The translations under genes and the position numbers were made by a program. Under the pieces are notes generated by a model. That model was given only the letters and a program-made list of their open reading frames with translations, did no database searches and was not told where the DNA came from. This document shows, in pieces, positions 27,451-36,316 of a stretch of DNA of 64,000 nucleotides. The stretch is from Anaerolineales bacterium. GTDB taxonomy: Bacteria > Chloroflexota > Anaerolineae > Aggregatilineales > UBA2796. The stretch lies in the NCBI GenBank assembly GCA_015075625.1, contig JABTTZ010000002.1:310001-374000 (forward strand). Reading direction: 5' to 3'. The first letter of the stretch is position 1. Every line of letters starts with the position of its first letter.

Positions 27451-28725
27451 ATGGCGCGGGTGATCGTCATTTTGGGGGTTCTCATCGTAGGGGTAGGCAT
27501 GTTCATTGCCCCACAAGCGGCGGGGGCGGAGCGTGCCTCCACAGAGATAGTGCGTGATGCCGCCCAAGCAACGGCGACAGCGCGTTTTCTTTTCCCACCA
27601 ACGAATACCCCTCGTCCACGCGGCACACCCTTATCTACCCCCACCGGAACGCCTACGTTCACCTTCACGCCGGTTGCCCAAGCCCCTAGCGAGCCGATTC
27701 CCGGAGCGCTTTGCTTCGATTGCAACCGTCTGCGGGTGCGTGCCACACCCGGCACTGCCGGGGAGATTTTGCAGATCGTCAATGCGGAGGTGGTGTTCAC
27801 CATCATCGGGCGGACGGCGGACAATGTGTGGGTGCAGATCACGCTCACCGATGGCACGACGGGTTGGATTGCCGCCCGCTTTGCCCGCAACCGTGACCGG
27901 ACAGAGATCGATCCAGCCCGTCTTAGCGCCCTGCCCATCATGGGGGTGGCAGTAGAGGCAAGCCCCACACCAACCTCTGAATTTTTGGCAAGTGTCCCCT
28001 CGTGGCTGACGGGGATCAGCAGCAACGCCCGTCAAATTTACCTGCGCGGTCAGGCGATGGGCAACCGTCGCAACGCCTTCTCCAAAGTGGGGGATAGCAT
28101 CACGGCAACGGCAAATTTTCTCTATCCCTTTGGCTTTGGGCAGTATACCCTCGGAAACTATGGCGGCTACAGCGGGGCAATTAGTTTCTTTGGCGATTCG
28201 TTCGTCCGCGAGACCCGCGCCGCCGCCCCGGGCTGGACGGCAGTTCAACTGCTTACTCCTGGATCACCGTGTGGGGCGGTGACGCCCCTCGTCTGCGAGT
28301 ATCAGCAGCACAAGCCCGCCGTTGCTTTGATCATGATCGGGACGAACGATTCGGGCAGCGGTTCACCCGGTGTGTTTGCCGACCAACTGCGGCAGATCGT
28401 GCAGATCACGATTGATATGGGCATTGTCCCCGTCCTCAGCACCATCCCGCCGAAGGTGATGAACGCCGAACAGACCCAACGGGCGATTGACTTCAACCTT
28501 GTGATCACCCAGACCGCGCGGCAGTTCGATATTCCCTTATGGGATTACCATGCCAATATGGTGGGGTTGCCCAATCAGGGGATGAGCGGCGACGGACTGC
28601 ACCCTTCGGAATCGCCATCGGGATCGGGCGTTCTGACGGGCGAGAGCTTGCAATTTGGGTTCACTGTGCGCAACCGCGATGCGCTCATTGTGCTGGATTC
28701 GATGATTCGCTATGTTTTGTATTGA
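27451..28725 (+). CDS. secreted SGNH/GDSL hydrolase with SH3b domain
   Basis: About 424 residues. The second ATG (27451) is 8 bases after GGAGG, better placed than the one at 27445. A signal peptide is followed by a Thr/Pro linker and a bacterial SH3 domain (about 88-150, LRVRATPGTAGEILQIV to GWIAARFARN). The SGNH hydrolase has VGDSITAT (Ser block I), LIMIGTNDSG (block III) and DGLHPS (block V Asp-His). The role is probably de-esterification of a cell-wall or extracellular glycan, with SH3b binding the wall. It is divergent from the TIR-STAND gene. Confidence 0.87.
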   Translation: MARVIVILGVLIVGVGMFIAPQAAGAERASTEIVRDAAQATATARFLFPPTNTPRPRGTPLSTPTGTPTFTFTPVAQAPSEPIPGALCFDCNRLRVRATPGTAGEILQIVNAEVVFTIIGRTADNVWVQITLTDGTTGWIAARFARNRDRTEIDPARLSALPIMGVAVEASPTPTSEFLASVPSWLTGISSNARQIYLRGQAMGNRRNAFSKVGDSITATANFLYPFGFGQYTLGNYGGYSGAISFFGDSFVRETRAAAPGWTAVQLLTPGSPCGAVTPLVCEYQQHKPAVALIMIGTNDSGSGSPGVFADQLRQIVQITIDMGIVPVLSTIPPKVMNAEQTQRAIDFNLVITQTARQFDIPLWDYHANMVGLPNQGMSGDGLHPSESPSGSGVLTGESLQFGFTVRNRDALIVLDSMIRYVLY

Positions 28726-28748
28726 GCGGCTGTGAACGCTGCATTGCC

Positions 28749-28779
28749 CTTCCCTTCCTCCGCCAGCGGGGAAGGGAAG
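28749..28779. repeat. family A-like hairpin
   Basis: CTTCCCTTCC (28749-28758) against GGAAGGGAAG (28770-28779), between convergent genes. Probably a terminator-like element. Confidence 0.5.
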
Positions 28780-28786
28780 CCGCCCC

Positions 28787-29197
28787 TTAGGGCGTCGGCT
28801 GAGCGGTTGGCTGGCGCTGTGATTCCAGACGGAAAATCAAGGGTTTTGAATTGAGCGGGATCAGAACTTTGCCCTGATCTAACTTTGTGCAGCGAAAATC
28901 ATCTGGGGTGCGGGGAGCAGCGGTAAAATCCAAGATGTAATCGTAGTAGACGTTTGCTGTCACTTCAACTTCCACTTTTTCGCCCGCCGGAACACGCCCC
29001 TCAATCACCGCGCCGCTCTCGGTGTTGTCCAGACGGTATTTGATCCCATCACATTCGGAGACGTTATCCAAAACGATCAGCGCCCGCCATGGTTGGCAGG
29101 CGGTGAGGCACAAAACAGCGAGAGTAAAAAAGGTGAGCAACACCTTAATAGGACTGCTGCCCTTCTGGGAGGCATGTTTTGAATCGTCGTGGCGCAT
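28787..29197 (-). CDS. putative lipoprotein, unknown function
   Basis: About 136 residues. The ATG at 29197 is preferred because AGGAAGGA sits just upstream of it, inside the longer frame (29224). The signal sequence VLLTFFTLAVLCLTAC ends in a lipobox Cys. The mature part is about 95 residues, probably beta-rich (VLDNVSECDGIKYRLDN, PLNSKPLIFRLES) with two further Cys that could form a disulfide. It ends in a short TAQPTP tail. No family is recognised. Confidence 0.7.
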   Translation of the reverse strand: MRHDDSKHASQKGSSPIKVLLTFFTLAVLCLTACQPWRALIVLDNVSECDGIKYRLDNTESGAVIEGRVPAGEKVEVEVTANVYYDYILDFTAAPRTPDDFRCTKLDQGKVLIPLNSKPLIFRLESQRQPTAQPTP

Positions 29198-29284
29198 AAA
29201 GAAATCATCCTTCCTACCCGCCATTCTAACGGTCAGCCTTCCTCATGAAAAGGGCGGACGGCTTGCCCCTGTCCCTTGACCCCC

Positions 29285-30221
29285 TTAGCGCGGATAGAAC
29301 CATGTCCCCGTCTCACCGCGCAGCGCCCGCTCAATATGAGAAGGGCTGGTGATCAGCGCCGCCGACCGCCGCGCTCTAGGAAACGGATCACTGCCTCGAT
29401 TTTGGGGCGCATACTCCCCGCCGCAAATGCCCCCCTTCAAGGTACTACCGCGCCTCTTGGAGAGAAACACGCTCTAGCTCACGCTGGTCGGCTTTGTTAA
29501 AGTTGAGGGCGACGCGCTCAACGCCCGTTGAAATGAGGAGTAAATCAGCGTTCAACCCCGACGCAATCAAACTGCTGGCGCGATCTTTATCCACGACGGC
29601 GGGGACACCGCGCAGTTCACCAAGCGGGTTGCGAACAACGGGTATTCCGCCGCCCCCACAGGCAATCACAACGTTATCAGCGATCATCAAACGCTGAATT
29701 GTGTCTAGCTCAATGATCTCCAACGGTTCGGGCGAGGCGATCACTCGTCGCAAGCCGCGTCCGGCATCATCAACCACTGTCCAGCCCTCGGCGCGCAGAT
29801 GTTCTGCCTCCGCCACGTTGAGGTAGCCACCAATGGGCTTATCGGGGCGCTCGAAGCCGGGGTCATCGCCAGCAACAAGCGTCTGGGTGACCAGTGTCAC
29901 CACATGGCGCGAGATACCCATTGCCCGTAGGCTGTTGCGGAGCGCTTGCTGCACCATATAGCCAATGCTGCCTTGTGTGTCGGCAACGATCAGATCAAGC
30001 GGGACGGTGTGAACTTCTGAGGCGGCAATCTCAGCCCGCCGCAAGATGAACCCCACTTGCGGTCCATTTCCATGCGTGATCAGAACACGCCAATTCTCAC
30101 GCACCATAGTGGCAATGTGTTGGCAGGTCTCGCGGACAGCATCCCATTGATAGCGGACTTCACGTTTGTCTTTGTCGGTGATCAGGGAATTTCCCCCAAT
30201 GGCGACGACGGCAGTTTTCAT
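29285..30221 (-). pseudogene. arcC: carbamate kinase, C-terminus disrupted
   Basis: The first 258 codons encode a good carbamate kinase (VVAIGGNSLI, ITHGNGPQVG, PLDLIVADTQGSIGYM, VIACGGGGIPVV, VDKDRASSLIA). Translation then stops at a TAG after SLQEAR, where the family continues with a YLEEGHFAAGSM-like segment. The missing end (HFAAGSMRPKIEAVIRFLE, then ALITSPSHIERALRGETGT) is readable downstream only after two single-base losses are allowed for. An intact gene would give about 311 residues and make ATP from carbamoyl phosphate. Three lesions in about 110 bp point to gene decay, or to local sequence error. Arginase is 12 kb away; no other deiminase-pathway genes are seen. Confidence 0.85.
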
Positions 30222-30422
30222 AAAAGGCTATCCTTAAAGTGCTTTTTTATTCCGGTCTATCTTCCATTTTATAAGAAGTTTCTCTATTAAGGGTGGGGGA
30301 AGCACGAGGAATTTTATAGATAGACACTTCCAGAATCTTATACAATGGAGGGAACAAAGGTATGTTGCTCGCGGGGAACGCCCCCTTTTTCACGCCTCAG
30401 CAAAAAATATACTAGGGAAAGA

Positions 30423-31238
30423 ATGGGGTTAGGGATGTGGAGCATGCGCCGTATTCGCCGTACCGTAATGGCAGTGTTGTTGGTTATCAGCGCTGTGTGT
30501 GTTGTGTTTCTGCTGAACGTTACCGCGCCGAACCCCACCGGACGGCGCTATTCGAGCCTTGTCATGGGCTTGCCAGATGATCTGCGTCAAAAAGGGCAAG
30601 AGGGTGAGGATGCGCTCAGCACCGATCTTCGTTTGCTTACAAACAACCGCCCCCCAATACAGTGTATTTGTGGGGCAAACACAGCCCCAACCAGACAGCA
30701 GTGTACGGTGTGTTTCGCTCAGATTCCCTTGAGCGGTTCAGCCGCCTATCGCCGTCCCGATTTCGTCACCGAGCGCTATATCCTTGAGGTGAAGAACACC
30801 ATTAGGCTTGCCCCCAACACCCGCGACCATGAGGAACTTACCGATTACGCGGAAGCGGCACGCGCCAGTGGGCGGCAATTATGGATTTTCACCCGCGTAA
30901 ACACAGCCGTCCACCCCATTTTTGTTGATCTGGCACGTTCCACCGGTGGGGATGTCATTTACTATCTGGCGATTGCCGGATGGCACGATGTGACTGATGG
31001 GCGGGCGCGTCAAGGGCTGCTGCTTTCGGGGGTTGGTGTCTGCCTTTTGGCAATGGGCGAGCGCCGCGTGCGAGGGGCGATCTTCACCCGACATACACCA
31101 CGTCCGCCGCGCCGCACCGCACCAGAAACCGCCGCCGATTCCATAGATCGCGCCGAACAGCAGATCAAAACGATGCGGGATAAACTCAACGCCAAACTGG
31201 ATCGGATGGATGAATTGGATCAGACCGAGCAACTATGA
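30423..31238 (+). CDS. membrane protein with Cys4 cluster and PD-(D/E)xK-like nuclease core
   Basis: 271 residues from the ATG at 30423 (AGGGA upstream). An earlier ATG at 30345 lies on a -10-like TATACA. Order: basic N-terminus, helix 15-33 (VMAVLLVISAVCVVFLLNV), a CIC...CTVC four-Cys motif (81-97), then RRPDFVTERYILEVKN with Asp113, Glu122 and Lys124 spaced as in PD-(D/E)xK nucleases. LTDYAEAARASGRQLWIFTR follows, resembling restriction-fold toxin domains (Tox-REase). A second hydrophobic helix is at about 197-212, then a charged coiled-coil tail. The nuclease assignment is motif-based. It is coupled by ATGA overlap to the CPBP-like gene. Confidence 0.7.
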   Translation: MGLGMWSMRRIRRTVMAVLLVISAVCVVFLLNVTAPNPTGRRYSSLVMGLPDDLRQKGQEGEDALSTDLRLLTNNRPPIQCICGANTAPTRQQCTVCFAQIPLSGSAAYRRPDFVTERYILEVKNTIRLAPNTRDHEELTDYAEAARASGRQLWIFTRVNTAVHPIFVDLARSTGGDVIYYLAIAGWHDVTDGRARQGLLLSGVGVCLLAMGERRVRGAIFTRHTPRPPRRTAPETAADSIDRAEQQIKTMRDKLNAKLDRMDELDQTEQL

Positions 31239-32347
31239 CCGACAACTACCACAACGAATCGCCAGAACAACCGAAGAAGCCAACCTTCTCACTTCCCAAA
31301 CCACCGGCGTGGATGATTGGTGATGATGATTCCGATGCCCCACCAATGCCCCGTGCTGCCGATGCGTTGCGTGTCTTGCGCCCGATGGTCGATCCCTCTG
31401 ATGTACCTAGTAGGGATGCCGAAGCGCCATTACCTTCACCCGCTTCGGCAGAACCATCAGCGCCGCGCACCACTGAAACCCAAACTCCTGCTGCCCATGC
31501 TAGCCCGCTTCGCCCGCCTGCGCTGAAACCAGCCCAACCATCACCAGCGCCGCCAACCTCACCCCCTACTTCTACACCGCTCCCCTCTTTGTCGGCACAG
31601 CATCCCGCTGCTACCCCCTACTTTCCGCCAAGACGATCCACACCAGTTCCAGAAGTGATCCCGCCCCCGCCCCCTCTGGTGGAGGTTGCGAACCAAGATC
31701 AGCCCTTTGCAGATGTAAGCGATGACAGCGAGGATGATCCTTTCGCTGAGGATGTTCCCCTCCTCGTTGATCCCGCCCTTGCGTACATTGTTTTGGTCAT
31801 ACTTTCCGTCTTAGGGGCGGGGAGTCTTGCCCCCGATGTGCGTTATACCCTGCTTTGGTCGGGCATTGCCGTTGTCGGGGTGTGGGCAATCACCGCCGAC
31901 GACCTGCCTATTGAACGCCCCACCCTACGCGATATTCTTGTGGGGGTCGCCTATGGCTTGATTGTTGCCCTTCCGCTCTTAATCGTCGGCGGTGTACAGC
32001 TTAAACGCCTGTCATTGGAGGTATTCGGCACGGGCAGTGATGCCGGGGTGGTGCAAACGTTAGCTTTCGTTGTGCCAATGGCAGAGACCCTCTTTTTTCG
32101 GGGGGCGCTGCAAGCGGCACGGGGCGTTTTCGTCACGGGGGCGGCGGCGGGGGTATGGTCGCTGGCTTTGTTTCTACCGGTGCTGAATGTGATTCAATAT
32201 CCCCTTGTCGTAGTCGTTATGGGGGTTAGCTTCCTATTTTTGGGGTTTTTATACAGTTATTTGCGGGAACGGATCGGTTTTTTCACGGCGTGGGCGTGCC
32301 AAGTGGTTGTTAGCGTTTTGCTGCTTGGTGCGGCGCGGGTTTTATAA
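31235..32347 (+). CDS. CPBP-family intramembrane protein, apparently degenerate protease
   Basis: 370 residues. A disordered Pro/Ser-rich half (1-175) is followed by about six membrane helices. The family motif EExxxR appears as ETLFFRG (near residue 285), so the second Glu is replaced. The following helix, WSLALFLPVLNVIQY, lacks the usual catalytic His. It may therefore be a non-proteolytic relative (Abi/CAAX-like pseudoenzyme) acting as a membrane scaffold. Its ATG overlaps the stop of the nuclease-like gene, so the two products are probably partners. Confidence 0.75.
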   Translation: MTDNYHNESPEQPKKPTFSLPKPPAWMIGDDDSDAPPMPRAADALRVLRPMVDPSDVPSRDAEAPLPSPASAEPSAPRTTETQTPAAHASPLRPPALKPAQPSPAPPTSPPTSTPLPSLSAQHPAATPYFPPRRSTPVPEVIPPPPPLVEVANQDQPFADVSDDSEDDPFAEDVPLLVDPALAYIVLVILSVLGAGSLAPDVRYTLLWSGIAVVGVWAITADDLPIERPTLRDILVGVAYGLIVALPLLIVGGVQLKRLSLEVFGTGSDAGVVQTLAFVVPMAETLFFRGALQAARGVFVTGAAAGVWSLALFLPVLNVIQYPLVVVVMGVSFLFLGFLYSYLRERIGFFTAWACQVVVSVLLLGAARVL

Positions 32348-32372
32348 TGTCTTAGACGCAGCAGACTCGTCG

Positions 32373-33983
32373 CTAGGTATCCTCTCGGCTTAAGACATAA
32401 CGTCGCGTGAGGGTGGAAATCCAATAGGTTGCGGAGAGGTTCTCTGTCACATGGACAAGACAAGCGCTTGCCAATTCCAAAAGCGCAGCATTGAGCGCCT
32501 TGGGGGAAATAGGGTTGCGAGAACGCAGCCGCTCCCATGTAATGACCTCTGTGCCGGGTTTGGCAGGGAATGCGGCTAGTGATCGTAAGACTCCTTGTGC
32601 TGCCTCAGAGAGTGCCTCCCACGCTGGATCATAGACATGCTCGTAGAGTGGGCGGCTTAAATCGCCCGTCTCGCAGAAATCCTCATAGACTTGGGAGAGA
32701 GGAAGGGCGCTGAGGCGGTCTATGAGCAGCCGTATGGCGAGAGGATTTGCTCCCGCCGCCTCAATAATCTTAAGCAGTTCCTCTTGGCTTGCTTTTGCCA
32801 CACTTCCCACCCCACGCTCAGCAGCGTAATGTTTTGCCAAGAGAAGGGCATTGGCGCTGTCTAGCTCATTCAAATGGAGGGCGTAAGCATTTTGGTATTC
32901 ACTAAGGCGACGCCGGCTGGTGATGACGACCTTAGAACGCGAACTAGAAACCGCCTCGTGAAGGGCAGTCAATACAGCAGGAATATCGCGCACTGCCTCT
33001 AAGCCATCGAGGACAATCAACGTCCTTGCCGCCCATAAGCGCTCTAAGACAAGCTGAAATTTCGCTCGGAGTGATTCCTCTGGCGGATCATTGCGCGTCT
33101 GATGTTCATCAACAACGGTGAGAAATGCCTCGAACGTGGGAGTTTCATCCCCCTCAAGGCGCTCGACAAGCTCGCCAAAAGCATCGTCTGGTGTCCGCAG
33201 CGATTGATTCAATTGGGGGAGGAGTTGATCATAAACATCACCCAAACCGAGGGGGTGTTTGCGTGTTGGCTGGGGGCGACTCCATACCCATTGGGAAGTT
33301 TGGGCGCTGATCCACGCCAACGCCTCGAACGCGCCACTGCGCCACACATGGGCAACCGCTTCGCGGGCAACGGCAGTTTTTCCTAACCCACCTAAGCCAT
33401 CCAAGACAACGAGGGCGGGGGCATCAGCAGAGAGCAGCACATCCGCCAAGCGGTGCAGCGCCCAATCCACCCCAAAAAGACGGGCAGTTGTCGCCGGAGG
33501 GAGCATTGCCAAACGGCGGACAGAGGTCGTCCGCTGCTCATCACGGGCGCGGTGTTCCGCTTGAATCAGCCGTTCGGCAAGGGCATCCAGCGTATCGCCC
33601 CGCTCGCGGTAAAACTGTGCTTTGCTAATCAGAAGGGTGTTTGTATAGATTTCGCCGGGTTTTTCCCCTTGACGGTAAAGCCTATCGGCGATCACATAGC
33701 GACGTTGAGCGGGCGAGTCAGCGTTACCCGTGACCTGACGCAGGGAATCGATGATTTCATCCAAAACCGTCCGCACCGCTTGCCCAATTTTCGCCGTCGT
33801 TGGCGGGGGGAAAAGAGGAACATTCCCACGTACCACCTGCCACGAGACAAACAAAGACGTGGAGAGGGTGAGATCGTCGGCGTAGTGGGCAAGGCAGTGT
33901 TCTAGCAAGCGAATGATACCCTCCCGATCTTGGGTGGGGTCGCTAGGGGTAGCATCTGCCGCTGGATTACGGGAAGGAAACAT
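32373..33983 (-). CDS. NB-ARC (STAND) ATPase without sensor repeats
   Basis: 536 residues. The N-terminal region (about 15-150) is mostly helical and unassigned. NB-ARC follows: Walker A GLGGLGKT (196-203), Walker B TLIVLDGLEAV, sensor VVITSRRRL, then helical and winged-helix domains (NPLAIRLLIDRLSALP, AQGVLRSLAAFP). It ends without TPR, WD40 or LRR repeats, so any sensing must use the N-terminus or a partner. It starts only 7 bp after the rodA stop on the same strand, suggesting co-transcription with a cell-wall gene. It might be a regulator or a defence protein. Confidence 0.85.
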   Translation of the reverse strand: MFPSRNPAADATPSDPTQDREGIIRLLEHCLAHYADDLTLSTSLFVSWQVVRGNVPLFPPPTTAKIGQAVRTVLDEIIDSLRQVTGNADSPAQRRYVIADRLYRQGEKPGEIYTNTLLISKAQFYRERGDTLDALAERLIQAEHRARDEQRTTSVRRLAMLPPATTARLFGVDWALHRLADVLLSADAPALVVLDGLGGLGKTAVAREAVAHVWRSGAFEALAWISAQTSQWVWSRPQPTRKHPLGLGDVYDQLLPQLNQSLRTPDDAFGELVERLEGDETPTFEAFLTVVDEHQTRNDPPEESLRAKFQLVLERLWAARTLIVLDGLEAVRDIPAVLTALHEAVSSSRSKVVITSRRRLSEYQNAYALHLNELDSANALLLAKHYAAERGVGSVAKASQEELLKIIEAAGANPLAIRLLIDRLSALPLSQVYEDFCETGDLSRPLYEHVYDPAWEALSEAAQGVLRSLAAFPAKPGTEVITWERLRSRNPISPKALNAALLELASACLVHVTENLSATYWISTLTRRYVLSREDT

Positions 33984-33990
33984 TGTGGAT

Positions 33991-35100
33991 TTACCGCCGC
34001 TCTTGACGCATCACAACACTTTGAACCATGCCCAATCCAACCATCAAGGTGAGCAGCGAACTACCGCCAGAACTAATGAAGGGGAGGGTCAGCCCCGTCA
34101 CAGGCAAGATGTTCAAGTTCATACCGGTAGAGACTACCGTTTGAAAAAAGATGATGGCGGCAATACCATAACAGATGAGCGCCCCTAGCGGATCACGCGC
34201 CAAGCCCGCTGCCCGCAAAATCCGCCACAAGAGGATGCCAATGAGGACGAACACCGAAACCGCTCCGGCAAAACCCAATTCTTCAGCGATCACAGAAAAA
34301 ATAAAATCGGTGTGACGCACACGCAGAAAGCGCAGTTGGGACTGTGTGCCAGAGGCATAGCCTTTTCCCAACGCCCCGCCAGAGCCAATGCTGATCCGTG
34401 CCTGAAGGATGTTGTAGCAGTTGCCGCCGCGTGTTTCTTCGCTGACAGTGGTACAGCCGAAAAACGAGAAAATACGCGAGCGTTGGTAATCTTCCATCTG
34501 GGACCACAATAAGGGAAACGTGATAATTACGACTAGCACAGCAAGAGCGACATGACGCCCACGCAACCCCGCTGCCCAAATCATGACCGTCCAGGTGAAC
34601 ATGATCAGGATAGTGATGCCTAAACTAGGCTGAAGGAAGATGAAGGCGGCAGGCAGCCCAACATAACCAAAGGAGATAACCACTGTGCGCAGTTCGTTCA
34701 GTTTGGTGTATTGACGGTGAAGATGCTGCCCTAATGTTAAAACAAGGAGAACTTTCGCCAACTCCGAGGGCTGGACAGGCAGCCCAACCTCTAGCCAGCG
34801 CTGCGCTCCGGCCGCCCCGACCTGCCCCAAGACGGCAACCAACCCCAAAAGAAAGACGAGAAAACCGTAGATATAGGGTTGAAGCGCCCCTAAGATACGG
34901 TAATCGAGTGCAGAGATAGCAAAAAAAATGACGATCCCAATGATGGCGTATTGAATTTGTCGGGGGACGCGAGAGATAAGTTCCGTATCGACGGCGTTCA
35001 TCGTCGCGCTGCGGATCATCAAGACGCCATAGATGATCAGGATCAGCGTGACGCCGAACATCAGAAAGTCAAAATTGCGCCAAATGCGATTTGCCCGCAC
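33991..35100 (-). CDS. rodA: rod shape-determining SEDS glycosyltransferase RodA
   Basis: 369 residues with about ten membrane helices. SEDS signatures are AQRWLEVGLPVQPSELAKVLLVL, FIFLQPSLGITILIM, RISIGSGGALGKGYASGTQSQLRFLRVRHTDFIFSVIAEELG and the end LTLPFISSGGSSLLTLMVGLG. It polymerises lipid II during cell elongation together with a class B PBP. It starts at GTG with GAGGGG 7 bases upstream. No mreBCD or pbp2 is adjacent; downstream is an NB-ARC gene. Confidence 0.92.
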   Translation of the reverse strand: MRANRIWRNFDFLMFGVTLILIIYGVLMIRSATMNAVDTELISRVPRQIQYAIIGIVIFFAISALDYRILGALQPYIYGFLVFLLGLVAVLGQVGAAGAQRWLEVGLPVQPSELAKVLLVLTLGQHLHRQYTKLNELRTVVISFGYVGLPAAFIFLQPSLGITILIMFTWTVMIWAAGLRGRHVALAVLVVIITFPLLWSQMEDYQRSRIFSFFGCTTVSEETRGGNCYNILQARISIGSGGALGKGYASGTQSQLRFLRVRHTDFIFSVIAEELGFAGAVSVFVLIGILLWRILRAAGLARDPLGALICYGIAAIIFFQTVVSTGMNLNILPVTGLTLPFISSGGSSLLTLMVGLGMVQSVVMRQERR

Positions 35101-35185
35101 GGAAACCCCTCATCATGTCACTTTGAGGGATGATCATAGCACGACCAGAGAGAAATCGTCAGAAACAGTCCATGAGAAGAATGTA

Positions 35186-35278
35186 TTTCAAAAAAACTAA
35201 CCCCCTTTCCCCGCGTGCGGGGAAAGGGGGTGAACAACCCTCCGTTTACGGGGAGGGGCAAGGGGTGGGGGTTGAAAT
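35186..35278. repeat. family A element with long perfect hairpin
   Basis: CCCCCTTTCCCCGC (35201-35214) and its exact complement (35217-35230) with a 2-base loop, flanked by outer arms TTTCA...AACCCCC and GGGGGTTGAAA. It lies upstream of rodA. Confidence 0.65.
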
Positions 35279-35372
35279 GACTTGAAGTGAAGGTGGTCAT
35301 CTTAGCCCCTCTGCCTGCTACACAGAGGGGGTAAATACGTTTCTGCTTTCTTGGTGGGAAAGGGAAAACTGG

Positions 35373-36143
35373 TTAACTGTTTAGACGCAGATTAATTGCC
35401 CGTGCGGTGGGGGTGAGGTCTACCCCTTGCGGAGTGGCTGCTACGCCCACATCGACATAAAAGCGATCCAATAAAATTTCTGGCTCTGGTTGGTAAAGCC
35501 CACCCCCGCCGCCAAGTGCGGGCATCGTCGGTACATCAGGGATGATCTGTGCCACATCAATGTTGATGCGCATCGGCGTTCCCGGTTGGGCGGCGTTCAT
35601 GATCACACTGACCGGATCGGAAACCCGATTTTGGGGGACAGAGATCGTCACGCTATAGGTAGAAAGCGTTCCGCCGATAGCGCTCATTTTGAGCGTGATG
35701 CGTGCCGGGCGGGGCATCTGGGGTTCGTTTAGATTGGGGGCGCTCACGGCAATCATAAGTTGCCATGGTTGGGGATTAAGGGCATCCACCGCACGGATAA
35801 TGCGCGGAAAAACGACCTGCAAGCGGCGATTAAAAATCGTGGCGGGAGTCGTGTAATTGGGCGCTGTCTCGCCTCCTCCTGGATTATCTGGCGTTTTTTT
35901 GGCGTCAAAGTCGAGCAACTGCCGCGTGAGCAGTTTTCCATCGGTGGTCAGAACGTAATTACGCCCTTCACTATCTATCAGTCCATCGTTGATTAACCGA
36001 CGAATCGCCCGTAGAACAGCGCGATTGGAAAGCCCTGTGCCGTTTTCTAAGGCGGGGACAGTAGCGGCTTGTGTCTGGTAAAGGTAACGGAGAATGGTGA
36101 GTGCTTCCTCCGGCAGACGTTGAAGTTTGAATGGCAGAGTCAT
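35373..36143 (-). CDS. winged-helix DNA-binding protein with unknown C-terminal domain
   Basis: 256 residues. The N-terminal 70 or so residues look like a winged helix (LPEEALTILRYLYQTQAATVPALENGTGLSNRAVLRAIRRLINDGLI then YVLTTDGKLL). The C-terminal 160 residues form beta-rich sequence (LMIAVSAPNLNEPQMPRPARITLKM) with a Pro/Gly-rich loop and no recognisable family. It is divergent from the amino-acid binding protein gene and could regulate it; that is inference from position only. Confidence 0.65.
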   Translation of the reverse strand: MTLPFKLQRLPEEALTILRYLYQTQAATVPALENGTGLSNRAVLRAIRRLINDGLIDSEGRNYVLTTDGKLLTRQLLDFDAKKTPDNPGGGETAPNYTTPATIFNRRLQVVFPRIIRAVDALNPQPWQLMIAVSAPNLNEPQMPRPARITLKMSAIGGTLSTYSVTISVPQNRVSDPVSVIMNAAQPGTPMRINIDVAQIIPDVPTMPALGGGGGLYQPEPEILLDRFYVDVGVAATPQGVDLTPTARAINLRLNS

Positions 36144-36249
36144 GGTGCGTGTGCCCTCGGTACGGTTTGCCCTCGTCGTGGATCATCGATTGCTGATCGT
36201 CATGTAGTGTACCTTCAGGCAAAAATTGCCGCTACCGATAGGAATGGTG

Positions 36250-36278
36250 TTGCCTCTCGCTTCCAAACTTGCTATACT
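36250..36278 (+). promoter_or_regulatory. promoter of the amino-acid binding protein gene
   Basis: TTGCCT (36250-36255), a 17-bp spacer and TATACT (36273-36278), giving a 5' UTR of about 30 bases before the ATG at 36317. Confidence 0.65.
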
Positions 36279-36316
36279 TTCGAGGTCTTGAACAACTATT
36301 TATGTGAGGGGTTTTC

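Noticed and set aside
29285-29470. Separate 61-residue gene
   Set aside because: Its second half is the displaced C-terminus of carbamate kinase (ITSPSHIERALRGE), so it is part of the broken gene.
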